Below, one piece after another: positions 9,765 through 17,685 of a stretch of 64,000 nt of DNA (the first letter of the stretch is position 1; each line of letters opens with the position of its first letter). The translations under genes and the position numbers were made by a program. The stretch lies in assembly GCA_020635195.1 (NCBI GenBank), contig JACKAG010000004.1, forward strand, positions 62,001 through 126,000. Direction: 5' to 3'. The notes below the pieces were generated by a model. That model was not told where the DNA came from. It did no database searches and was given only the letters and a program-made list of their open reading frames with translations. This stretch comes from Deltaproteobacteria bacterium (GTDB lineage: Bacteria > Bdellovibrionota_B > Oligoflexia > Oligoflexales > Bog-1112).

Positions 9765-10715
9765 GTGAGTTCTGAGATGCTGCTTTTTGGCGGACAGGCA
9801 AACCCACCTTTATACAAAAAAATATGTGATTATCTTAATATTGATCCGGGACATGCTTTTGTCGGCCAGTTCTCTGATGGAGAAACCAGGGTTGAATTAA
9901 AGCAGAGTGTTCGCGGCGCAGATGTTTTTATCATCCAGTCAACCTGTGAGCCAGCCAATCACCACATTATGGAGGCCCTGGTTCTTGTCGATGCCTGCCG
10001 CCGGGCCTCTGCAAAGCAGATTACTCTGGTAACCCCTTATTTTGGTTACGCCAGACAGGAGAAAAAAAGCGCCCCCAGAACTCCGGTCACAGCAAGACTG
10101 GTGGCAAACCTGATGGAGGCTGCCGGGATCTCCCGTCTTCTGAGCCTTGAATTGCATAATTCTGCGCTTCAGGGCTTTTTTAATGTTCCGGTGGATCATC
10201 TTTTTGCAAAGCCAGTTTTTTGTCAGTATTTTCAGGAGTATGGTCGGATTGATCCGAAGCAGCTGACCGTCGTGTCTCCGGATGCTGGAGGGGTTGAAAG
10301 GGCCCGGGCTCTGGCCAAGCAGTTTTGCTGTGAGCTTGCCATCATCGACAAGCGGCGGGACAGGCCTAACCAGAGTGCGGTCCGGCATCTTGTGGGGGAG
10401 GTGTCCGGCAGAGACTGCCTGATTGTGGATGATATCGTGGATACAGGTGGATCTCTGGTCAACGCGACCCATACTCTGCTGGAGAAGGGTGCCAGAACCG
10501 TTCGTGCTGCGATCACGCACCCGGTGCTGAGTGGTCCGGCTCTGGCCCTGATCAGGGAGGCTCCGCTGGAGGAGCTTCTGGTCACAGATTCTATTCCCCT
10601 GAGTGAAGAGGCCCTCGCCTGTAAGAAAATTGTGCAGGTGAGTATTGCGGGTCTGATCGCAGATGCCATCCGGAGAATTCATCAGCAGACATCGATAAGT
10701 TCGTTGTTTCTCTGA
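9765..10715 (+). CDS. prs: Ribose-phosphate pyrophosphokinase
   Basis: Makes PRPP from ribose 5-phosphate and ATP for nucleotide, His and Trp synthesis. 316 residues, normal length. Seen: the N-terminal FSDGETRVEL, the flexible-loop region PYFGYARQEKKSAPRTPVTA, the PRPP signature DCLIVDDIVDTGGS near residue 223, and KIVQVSIAGLIADAI at the end. Starts at GTG 9765 with AAGGA upstream. Placed directly after tRNA-Gln and before rplY-pth, a common bacterial order. Confidence 0.97.
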   Translation: MSSEMLLFGGQANPPLYKKICDYLNIDPGHAFVGQFSDGETRVELKQSVRGADVFIIQSTCEPANHHIMEALVLVDACRRASAKQITLVTPYFGYARQEKKSAPRTPVTARLVANLMEAAGISRLLSLELHNSALQGFFNVPVDHLFAKPVFCQYFQEYGRIDPKQLTVVSPDAGGVERARALAKQFCCELAIIDKRRDRPNQSAVRHLVGEVSGRDCLIVDDIVDTGGSLVNATHTLLEKGARTVRAAITHPVLSGPALALIREAPLEELLVTDSIPLSEEALACKKIVQVSIAGLIADAIRRIHQQTSISSLFL

Positions 10716-10921
10716 GGATATCGGATATGGAGCCGGGGCCCCTGTAATTCCGGCTTGCAAGCCTCGTTTCTTCCCGTTATAACTCCGTGTTCAGTATAAG
10801 GGCCTGTAGCAAAACCCCGTGATCAGCCCGGGAGATCCTGCAGAGTCGGATGGCTAAGCTGCCTGTACAGGCAGGCTGATCTTCCGGATGACGATAAGTG
10901 TAAAGCTGGAGACGAAGAGAG

Positions 10922-11203
10922 ATGTCAGAGGAACTGGTAAAAATTGACGGCAGGTTGCGATCTGTGGCCGGCAAAGGACACTGTCGCCGACTCCGTGCAG
11001 AGGGTAAAATCCCTGGCAACATCCTTGAGAAGTCGAAGTCGACCCTCATTGAAATTGACGGCAAGCTCCTTTCAAAGGCGTGGAAGTCAGGCAAACGCTT
11101 TAGCCTGAACCTCAATGGCCAGGAGAGGGTTGTCAAAATTCAGGAGCTGCAGATTAATCCGGTCAAAAGAACCGCCTTTCATGTGGATCTGATGTACGAG
11201 TGA
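10922..11203 (+). CDS. rplY: Large ribosomal subunit protein bL25, short form
   Basis: Binds 5S rRNA in the 50S subunit. 93 residues, corresponding to the single-domain E. coli type, without the C-terminal CTC/TL5 domain of the long form. Recognised from VAGKGHCRRLRAEGKIPGN at the start, the central LNLNGQERVVKIQELQ and the end VKRTAFHVDLMYE. AGAGAG precedes the ATG. Its stop overlaps the GTG start of pth by four bases (GTGA), and the prs-rplY-pth order is widely conserved. Confidence 0.9.
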   Translation: MSEELVKIDGRLRSVAGKGHCRRLRAEGKIPGNILEKSKSTLIEIDGKLLSKAWKSGKRFSLNLNGQERVVKIQELQINPVKRTAFHVDLMYE

Positions 11204-11742
11204 AGCTGCTTGTTGGTCTGGGGAATCCAGGTCCTCAGTATGAAACAACCAGACATAACGCTGGTTTTCTGCTCCTGGACCTGATTGCAGATCATGCCGG
11301 GGTGACTTTCAGTACACACAGAAAGTTTGAGGCTGAGATCGCGAAAGGGAGTCTTTTTGATCAGGAAACTCTCTTTCTTAAGCCGTTGACTTTTATGAAT
11401 CTGAGTGGCCGCTCAGTCCTCCGCATTCTGACGTATTACAGGATTGCTCCAGAGGATGTCGTGGTCTTGCATGATGACATCGACCTGGAGTTTGGCAGAG
11501 TGCGGCTCCGATCCGGAGGAGGGCATGGAGGCCATAATGGTGTCCGTAGCCTTTTGCAGGAAGCAGGTTGTGGCCCCAGTCAGCGCCTGAAGCTGGGAGT
11601 GGGTCGCCCTGAGGCGGCGGATAAGACGGCTGTTCACCAGTGGGTTCTGGCTCCCTTCCGGGATGAAGAATTGCTGGTGTTACAGCAGGATATGCTGGAG
11701 GCTGCTCTGCTCCGGCTCAGAGAGATTTACAGGGCAGTATAA
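11200..11742 (+). CDS. pth: Peptidyl-tRNA hydrolase
   Basis: Releases tRNA from prematurely dropped peptidyl-tRNA. 180 residues, normal. Seen: VGLGNPGPQYETTRHNAGF with the catalytic histidine in RHNAGF, KPLTFMNLSG, and HDDIDLEFGRVRLRSGGGHGGHNG with the conserved Asp. GTG start coupled to the end of rplY. Confidence 0.97.
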   Translation: MKLLVGLGNPGPQYETTRHNAGFLLLDLIADHAGVTFSTHRKFEAEIAKGSLFDQETLFLKPLTFMNLSGRSVLRILTYYRIAPEDVVVLHDDIDLEFGRVRLRSGGGHGGHNGVRSLLQEAGCGPSQRLKLGVGRPEAADKTAVHQWVLAPFRDEELLVLQQDMLEAALLRLREIYRAV

Positions 11743-11866
11743 ACGGGCTTCAGTGATTCCCGCTTTATAGTAGCAGGGCTGCTGTGGAGTCTGGTGGATG
11801 ATATCTGTTCAGCTCCTTTGCTAAGACGGGGGGCGTTTTAGCTGATAAACCATGAAGGAGAATATT

Positions 11867-12256
11867 TTGCTAAGAGAGTACGAAGTAACACTGATTACAA
11901 ATGCGCAGCTTTCCGAGGATGATTCTAAAAACCTTTATAACAAGTATGAGTCCATCTTATGTGCGGAAGGTGGTCAGGTCATTCGTAAAAATGAATGGGG
12001 TGTCCGTAAACTGGCGTTTCCAATGAAACAGCATTTTCGGGGGCAGTATACGCATTATGATCTGACGGCGAAGCCGGAGCAACTGGCAGAGGCCGAGCGT
12101 CTGATGCGGATTGATGACAATATCCTGCGTTATCTTTCTATCCGGATTGGAGAGGATGTGGACGTAGAGCAACGTAAGACTGAGCTGGCAAAGGCAGAGG
12201 CAGAAGCTCAGGCTGCCCGGCAGAGAGAAGAGCAGGAAATCCGCAATAAACGCTAA
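11867..12256 (+). CDS. rpsF: Small ribosomal subunit protein bS6
   Basis: Binds 16S rRNA in the platform of the 30S subunit, normally with S18. Starting at TTG 11867 gives the family-like LREYEVTLIT N-terminus and puts AAGGAG six bases upstream; an in-frame ATG at 11852 has no ribosome site, so I prefer the TTG. The core EWGVRKLAFPMKQHFRGQYTHYDL is typical, and the C-terminal tail is charged and Ala/Glu-rich. rplI follows after 34 bp, with no rpsR between them. Confidence 0.93.
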   Translation: MLREYEVTLITNAQLSEDDSKNLYNKYESILCAEGGQVIRKNEWGVRKLAFPMKQHFRGQYTHYDLTAKPEQLAEAERLMRIDDNILRYLSIRIGEDVDVEQRKTELAKAEAEAQAARQREEQEIRNKR

Positions 12257-12290
12257 GAAGCCAGGATCTATCGGAAAGAGGGAAGCATAG

Positions 12291-12734
12291 ATGAAACTCA
12301 TCCTTACAGAAGATGTCCCATCACTTGGTAGCATTGGGTCCATCGTTAGTGTCAAAGGCGGCTATGGCCGAAATTTTTTATTACCGCGGGGCTTTGCAGT
12401 TCCCGCAAACGAGAGCAATACAAAGCAGCTTGAACACCATAAACGTGTCCTGAAAGCGAAGAAAGAGAAGGTCCTCGCTGAAAAACGAGCGCTTGCTGCA
12501 AAAATAGAAAAACTTTCTCTTGAAGTCGCAAAGCAGGTTGGTGAGGATGAGAGAATTTTTGGCTCTGTGACGAACCATGAGCTTGCCGAGCTTCTGGAAA
12601 AACAGGGTTATCAGATCCCGAAAAAGGACATTCATATTCCGGAGGCCGTCAGGACGGTTGGTGTGTATACTGCGGATGTCCGTCTTCACACGGAAGTGGT
12701 TGCTCAGCTTAAATTCTGGGTCGTTTCCCAGTAA
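12291..12734 (+). CDS. rplI: Large ribosomal subunit protein bL9
   Basis: Binds 23S rRNA and extends from the 50S subunit. 147 residues. Seen: the N-domain MKLILTEDVPSLG with VVSVKGGYGRNFLLPRG-like text, the long connecting helix rich in Lys/Glu, and a C-domain with ERIFGSVTNHELAELL. Follows rpsF in the same direction; a terminator-like hairpin follows it. Confidence 0.97.
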   Translation: MKLILTEDVPSLGSIGSIVSVKGGYGRNFLLPRGFAVPANESNTKQLEHHKRVLKAKKEKVLAEKRALAAKIEKLSLEVAKQVGEDERIFGSVTNHELAELLEKQGYQIPKKDIHIPEAVRTVGVYTADVRLHTEVVAQLKFWVVSQ

Positions 12735-12763
12735 ACTATCCTGCGTGTTGTTCTGAGGATCTG

Positions 12764-12799
12764 AGCCGGTCTCCAGGCGGAGGCTGGCTTTTCTTGTTT
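12764..12799 (+). terminator. Intrinsic terminator after rplI
   Basis: AGCCGGTCTCC (12764-12774) pairs with GGAGGCTGGCT (12779-12789) through 11 positions, two of them G-T wobbles, with a 4-base loop, followed by TTTTCTTGTTT. It should end the prs/rpsF/rplI transcripts before dnaB. Confidence 0.75.
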
Positions 12800-12877
12800 C
12801 AGAGGGACGTTTTTTCGCCTGATTGTGATCGCAGGTAGCAGATCAGGCGCTGCCTGGCCGGAGACTGGAGTTCAGGG

Positions 12878-14236
12878 ATGCCTGAGTTCAGAGAAAAGAC
12901 ACATGTTCCTCATTCAGCAGAGGCCGAAAAGGCTGTTCTGGGCACTATCCTGGCAGCTGCGGGTGAGAATTTGTCTGGTCTGCTGGGGATGGCAGCTCTT
13001 CAGGCAGAGTATTTTTATCTGAATGAGCATCGCCTGATCTATCAGGTTCTCCTGGATATGGATGAACATGGACAGGCAGCAGATCTGATCAGTGTTCATG
13101 AAAAACTGATTCGCAGAGGCTTTGATAATTTTGCTTACGCAAATGCCCTGGTGGAATCGGCCCCCCTGACACTCAATATTGAACATTATGCGGAAATTGT
13201 CCGGAAGAATTTTTATCTCCGGAAAGTCATAGAAACCTGCCAGAAGACCATGCGTCTTGCCATGACTACAGATGGGGAGATCAGTGATTTTGTTGGTCAG
13301 GTGGAAAAAGAATTTCTGGAGATTGCGAATGCACAGGATCGCAGTGAAGGGCTGATCAGTGCGCCCGTCGCAGTGACAAGGACCCTCGGTACGATTGAGC
13401 AAAGGTTGGGTCATGAAGGGGATATTACAGGTCTGACCTCTGGTTTTACAGATCTGGATTCTTTTACCGGAGGTTGGCAGAAGAGTGATCTGATTATCCT
13501 GGCCGCAAGGCCGGGTATGGGAAAAACCGCCCTGGCTCTTAATTTTCTTGTAAACGGGGTTCTCAGCTCGGATAAGGTGCATGCGGCAATTTTCAGCCTG
13601 GAGATGTCAGGTGAACAGTTGATGGAGCGTCTGCTTTCTGCCCGTGGCCGTCTTGATTCGGTAAAGCTTCGGAAAGGAAATCTTCTTGAGGATGAACAGG
13701 GCAAGTTGCTCGATGCTGCCCGCTCCCTTCACGGTCTGGGAAATCGTCTGATGATTGATGACACGCCAGGCCTTTCGATGTTTGATCTGAGATCCCGCTG
13801 TCGTCGATACCGAAAGGAACATGGTCTGAATCTCGTGATTATCGATTACCTACAGCTGATGACCGGGAGTCCTCAGGCACGGAAGCAGGGACGGGAACGC
13901 GAGATCAGTGAAATTTCCATGGGCCTGAAGGCACTGGCAAAAGAACTCGCCGTCCCTGTGGTGGCGCTGGCACAGCTGAACCGGGGACCTGATGCCCGTC
14001 CCGATAAAAAACCTAAAATCAGTGATCTGAGAGAGTCTGGCTCTATGGAGCAGGATGCGGATCAGATTATGTTTGTTTACAGAGATGAATATTATAATCC
14101 GGACTCAGAGCTGGCAGGGAAGGCGGAAGTGATCCTTGCAAAGAACCGCCATGGTGAGGTGGGTTCCTGCTTTCTGGCCTGGCAGCCGAATTATGTGACA
14201 TTTTTCAACCTTCAGAAAGATGAGTTTTCAGGCTGA
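12878..14236 (+). CDS. dnaB: Replicative DNA helicase DnaB
   Basis: Hexameric 5'-3' helicase of the replication fork. 452 residues. The N-terminal domain (PHSAEAEKAVLGTIL) is followed by a linker and the RecA-like ATPase: Walker A ARPGMGKTALALN near residue 210, SLEMSGEQLMERLLS, Walker B LVIIDYLQLM, then LAQLNR and SDLRESGSMEQDADQI. Normal order rpsF-rplI-dnaB. No intein or insertion. Confidence 0.97.
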   Translation: MPEFREKTHVPHSAEAEKAVLGTILAAAGENLSGLLGMAALQAEYFYLNEHRLIYQVLLDMDEHGQAADLISVHEKLIRRGFDNFAYANALVESAPLTLNIEHYAEIVRKNFYLRKVIETCQKTMRLAMTTDGEISDFVGQVEKEFLEIANAQDRSEGLISAPVAVTRTLGTIEQRLGHEGDITGLTSGFTDLDSFTGGWQKSDLIILAARPGMGKTALALNFLVNGVLSSDKVHAAIFSLEMSGEQLMERLLSARGRLDSVKLRKGNLLEDEQGKLLDAARSLHGLGNRLMIDDTPGLSMFDLRSRCRRYRKEHGLNLVIIDYLQLMTGSPQARKQGREREISEISMGLKALAKELAVPVVALAQLNRGPDARPDKKPKISDLRESGSMEQDADQIMFVYRDEYYNPDSELAGKAEVILAKNRHGEVGSCFLAWQPNYVTFFNLQKDEFSG

Positions 14237-14370
14237 ACAGTCCTCCTGTCTGAAGGACAGTATTCTTGCAGATTTTTTGCTGTTGGATCAGATAGTCCCC
14301 CGTGATATGTTGCGTTTCCTCTTATTTATGGGCGATTTTTTACAGGAAACTTTTGAAGGGCAGGCCACTT

Positions 14371-14859
14371 ATGAAATGTTTTTCATTCCATTCACTCTTT
14401 ATGGTGATGCTTTTTTTATCTTTCGGGAACTCTGAACGTATTCAGGCGGCAGAAGATGGGGAATTTCTCGAGAGCCAGTTTCTGACTGAGCCTCGCTTTT
14501 TCTGGGTTTCTTCTCAGGAGGTGGTGCCTATTGACTACAGCTCCTGCTCTTTGAGGCGGCTTCATCCAGCTGTTTCGGATTCTGTTGCTTGTAGGGAGAG
14601 CTGTTCTGGCTCGTCTGCGGATGATTCGAGTGTACCATCCAGCGTTTTCTTTGGATCGGCAGAGACGGTTCCTCTTGATTATAGCTCCTGCTCTTTCAGA
14701 ACTCACCCAGCTGATCCTGATCCTTATTTTCGGATTATCTGCTCTGGCACTTCTGCGAATTATGGGACAAGCGGCTCCGATCGCTGCGACCTGCCTGATA
14801 CGGAAGAAGACCCTTCCTTTTCCTGGCTGGACTGCCTGAGGGTGCTTTGCTGTAAATAA
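14371..14859 (+). CDS. Small exported Cys-rich protein with an internal duplication
   Basis: Not recognised. 162 residues: a signal peptide (about 1-26, ending IQA), then two related blocks. Block one contains SSQEVVPIDYSSCSLR, an HPA motif and a later C-SGSSAD; block two contains GSAETVPLDYSSCSFR, HPA and CSGTSAN. A final acidic stretch ends with CLRVLCCK. The spaced cysteines suggest disulfide bonding outside the cytoplasm. ATG 14371 is chosen because it opens directly into a signal peptide; the frame extends up to 14302 without one. Lies alone between dnaB and dCMP deaminase. No enzyme motif is visible. Confidence 0.6.
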   Translation: MKCFSFHSLFMVMLFLSFGNSERIQAAEDGEFLESQFLTEPRFFWVSSQEVVPIDYSSCSLRRLHPAVSDSVACRESCSGSSADDSSVPSSVFFGSAETVPLDYSSCSFRTHPADPDPYFRIICSGTSANYGTSGSDRCDLPDTEEDPSFSWLDCLRVLCCK

Positions 14860-14905
14860 AATGGAGAGGAACATGTGCGCTCAGGACGGGAGGAACTGAC
14901 TGTTT

Positions 14906-15370
14906 ATGAGACCGGCCTTTGAAGATATTTATATGGGGCTTGCTCACATTATGGCAAGCCGCTCGACCTGCAAACGCCTGCAGGTGGGGACCGTGATTAC
15001 CAGCGTGGATTACAGGAAAGTCCTTGCGGTTGGGTATAACGGCAATGCCAGTGGTTTAGCGAATGGCTGTGATTCAGAAACTCCGGGACAGTGCGGATGC
15101 CTTCATTCAGAAGAAAATGCCGTGATCAACTGTGATAGTCCTCGTCATGTGGAAAAAGTCGTCTTTATTACCCATAGTCCTTGTGTCATGTGCGCAAAAA
15201 GGTTGATCAATCTGGGCTCTGTCCGGCGAGTCTACTATGCCAGCGATTACCGCTGTCAGAAAGGGCCAGCCCTGCTGGAAGAGGTCGGAATCGGGGCAAT
15301 CAGGCATCTTCTGAATCCTGATCTTGCACGCTCGGCCTTTCATCCCTTTTTATCTGCTGGAGAGGAGTGA
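14906..15370 (+). CDS. dCMP deaminase family protein
   Basis: Zinc-dependent deaminase, probably dCMP to dUMP for dTTP supply. 154 residues. Zinc ligands and catalytic Glu are seen in LHSEENAVI and SPCVMCAKRLI; the N-terminus (FEDIYMGLAHIMASRSTC) and the GYNGNASG loop are typical of the ComEB/dCMP deaminase group. The stop overlaps the GTG start of the next gene by four bases, so the two are probably cotranscribed. Confidence 0.9.
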   Translation: MRPAFEDIYMGLAHIMASRSTCKRLQVGTVITSVDYRKVLAVGYNGNASGLANGCDSETPGQCGCLHSEENAVINCDSPRHVEKVVFITHSPCVMCAKRLINLGSVRRVYYASDYRCQKGPALLEEVGIGAIRHLLNPDLARSAFHPFLSAGEE

Positions 15371-16743
15371 TCCGATCTATGGCTTCCGGAACATCTTTTC
15401 ATGAATCTCTGTCTGTCTCACGAAAGCGCTGGCTCTGGCTGGGGATTATGTGCTTCTTCAGTGTTTTTCAGTTTCTCTTGCAGGGTTCTGTCGGAGTGAT
15501 GGGAGAAGGGATCAGGCAGAGTTTTGAGATGGATGCAGCAGGGCTCGGGCTTTTATCCTCTGGTTTTTATGCTTCGTACATGATGATGCAGGTTCCGGCT
15601 GGCCTGCTGTATGATCGTTTTGGTATTCGCAGAGTTGCTGCGTCTGCTGTGGCGGTCATGATGGTGGGTTGCTTCGTGCTGGCCTGGGCCCCTGGCTTTC
15701 TGACCGCCTTTACAGGAAGAGTCCTGATGGGCTTTGGCTGCTCGGCTGGTTTTATTGGCCTGCTTTTTGGCATAAAGTGTTGGTTTTCTCCCTCTCAGAT
15801 GCCTTTGTTAATTGCACTCTCTGAGTGTGTCTTCATGGCGGGGATGAGTGTTGCAAATAATGTCCTTTCGCTTGGGGTACGCTATCTTGGCTGGCAGCTC
15901 AGTCTTCAGCTCTGTGGGCTGATTTCCTTTGGGCTTTTTCTTGCGATTGTGGTGTTTATCAGGTCCTTAGCTGAGTCAGCGGATTCTTCATGTTCAGCAG
16001 GATCTTGTGACGCGACGGAAACTGCGGGGACTTCCGGTCATCTTCCTGCATGGTCTGTGCTGAAGATACGGGAAGTCTGGATTGGTGGTTTTTTTTCAGC
16101 CGGGCTTTTCTCTGTACTTTCTGTGTTTATTGCTTTGTGGGCAATTCCTTTCTTCCGTGCAGCCTATCAGATGGATGGAGTGCAGGCGACGTTTCTGGCT
16201 TCCATGACCTATGCAGGTGTGGCTCTGGGGAGCCCTCTTGTTGGATGGCTGTCTTCAAGAATTCATCTCAATCTTCTGCTGACCGCAGGAGCTGCCGGAA
16301 CCGCTGTTCTGATGTTCCTGGTCCTGAGAGCTATGGATCTTCCGGGATTTTTTCTGCATGGCCTTCTTTTTCTTCTTGGGGCGTTCTGTTCTGTTTATCA
16401 GTTCTCGTTTGCTCTGGTGAGTGCTGAAGCCCCCTCAGGGCTTCAGGGAACTGCGATGGGTTGTGCGAATATGCTGACCCTGAGTACAGCTTTGATTATG
16501 CAGCCTGCGATCGGTCTGATGATCTCATCGGCCAGTACTGTGGCTTCTTTGTCTGATTCTTATGGAACGGATGGAGCCTTCGTCTATCAGCAGGGCCTCA
16601 GAGTCCTTCCCTGGCTTATGTTGCTGGCCTTCTTTCTGAGTTTTTTTCTTCGCTATCAGGGACGGAGCGGATGGCGGGTCTTTCTGGCTGTCTTTGCTGC
16701 TTTATGTGGCAAGAAGAAGCCTGTGAAAAGCATGTTAGAATAG
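15367..16743 (+). CDS. Major facilitator superfamily transporter
   Basis: Inner-membrane carrier of 458 residues with about 12 hydrophobic segments in two halves. The MFS signature between segments 2 and 3 is seen as GLLYDRFGIRRV, with RVLMGFGCSAGFIG in segment 4. It resembles the organic-anion/sugar-phosphate type carriers, but substrate cannot be told. Starts at GTG 15367 overlapping the dCMP deaminase stop; ATG 15379 is also possible. Several Met- and Cys-rich helices are seen; the tail is basic. Confidence 0.85.
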   Translation: MIRSMASGTSFHESLSVSRKRWLWLGIMCFFSVFQFLLQGSVGVMGEGIRQSFEMDAAGLGLLSSGFYASYMMMQVPAGLLYDRFGIRRVAASAVAVMMVGCFVLAWAPGFLTAFTGRVLMGFGCSAGFIGLLFGIKCWFSPSQMPLLIALSECVFMAGMSVANNVLSLGVRYLGWQLSLQLCGLISFGLFLAIVVFIRSLAESADSSCSAGSCDATETAGTSGHLPAWSVLKIREVWIGGFFSAGLFSVLSVFIALWAIPFFRAAYQMDGVQATFLASMTYAGVALGSPLVGWLSSRIHLNLLLTAGAAGTAVLMFLVLRAMDLPGFFLHGLLFLLGAFCSVYQFSFALVSAEAPSGLQGTAMGCANMLTLSTALIMQPAIGLMISSASTVASLSDSYGTDGAFVYQQGLRVLPWLMLLAFFLSFFLRYQGRSGWRVFLAVFAALCGKKKPVKSMLE

Positions 16744-16847
16744 AAAGAACAGAAGTTCCTGTTTTTTCTACGCTCGGGTGACAGAGTTCTGTCTGAGAAT
16801 GTTTTCTGTTACTCAGATGCTGACCAGGCGCCTTGAGGGGGGTAAGC

Positions 16848-17375
16848 ATGGACAGGCCGGAAGATATGAAGCCTTTAAAATCTAACAGAAAATTTCATAA
16901 TTTTCTTCTGATGCCGAATATACAGCTCAGGCTCGGCGCCTATATGGTCGCTCTTGCGCTTGCTCTGCTTCTGGTCCTGGTGAGTATTGTTTACCTTCAG
17001 ATGGGTGAGGTCGTTGACCTGATTGTCCGTCTGACCGATGTTGAGAAAGAAGTCAGAGAAGTTCTCGTTGCCTATCTTCAGAATACAGCCTGGTGGATCA
17101 TTCTGGCTATTATCTTCTATATCGTCATTAATATAGGGATTTCTATCCTTTATACCCATAAGATGGTCGGTCCGGTTTATGCCTTCAGGCGGCATATTCA
17201 GTTGCTGAGCAGAGGTAAATTTCAGATTAAAACGATTTTACGTAAGGGCGATGCTTTTGAAGAGCTGGCATCTGACCTGAACCAGCTTTCAGATGCGCTA
17301 AACGAACAGTATGGCTGCGCTGAAGATCAGGCAGAACCTTCAGCAAAATCATGGTCTGATGCATATAAAAACTAA
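16848..17375 (+). CDS. HAMP-like two-helix membrane protein without an output domain
   Basis: 175 residues: short cytoplasmic N-terminus, membrane helix (about 30-52), a short acidic extracytoplasmic helix, membrane helix (about 75-100), then a HAMP-like stalk (YTHKMVGPVYAFRRHIQLLSRGKF... FEELASDLNQLSDAL) and end. No kinase, methyl-accepting or cyclase domain follows. GAGGGGGG before ATG 16848 sets the start. It is a paralogue of the protein at 45394-45990, which has the same LRxG-helix-helix-YTHxxxGP order. It sits just before a CheA-like kinase gene, so an input role is possible; that is inference. Confidence 0.7.
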   Translation: MDRPEDMKPLKSNRKFHNFLLMPNIQLRLGAYMVALALALLLVLVSIVYLQMGEVVDLIVRLTDVEKEVREVLVAYLQNTAWWIILAIIFYIVINIGISILYTHKMVGPVYAFRRHIQLLSRGKFQIKTILRKGDAFEELASDLNQLSDALNEQYGCAEDQAEPSAKSWSDAYKN

Positions 17376-17685
17376 ACATAAGTATCATCTCCTGATACTA
17401 TGAATATTCTGCCCAGAGTTTTTCTGCTTTCCCTGCGGGGGCCTGTCCTGCCTTTTTCTGTGTGAGTTTCTGTTTTTCTCTTCGTAATAAAACGTTGTTA
17501 TTAAATTGTTTTTCTGATTTTTGTGAAAAATCTATTTTTTGATCTCAGCTTGCGACAGGATTTATCCGACATATCCCGGAGACTTTTGCAGACTGGTTTC
17601 TCGGGTGTAGTTTTTGTCTGTGAGATCAAAAAAGCCTGCACCTTAGATCCGGATATTGTGTCTGCCTTTTGATCCGGGGAACGTT
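17376..17685 (+). other. Intergenic region with a hairpin
   Basis: No gene seen. AGTATCA/TGATACT form a 7-bp hairpin at 17380-17398 just after the preceding gene, without a T-run, so it is only a weak terminator candidate. The remainder is AT-rich around 17480-17545 and probably carries the promoter of the kinase gene; no convincing -35/-10 pair found. Confidence 0.45.
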
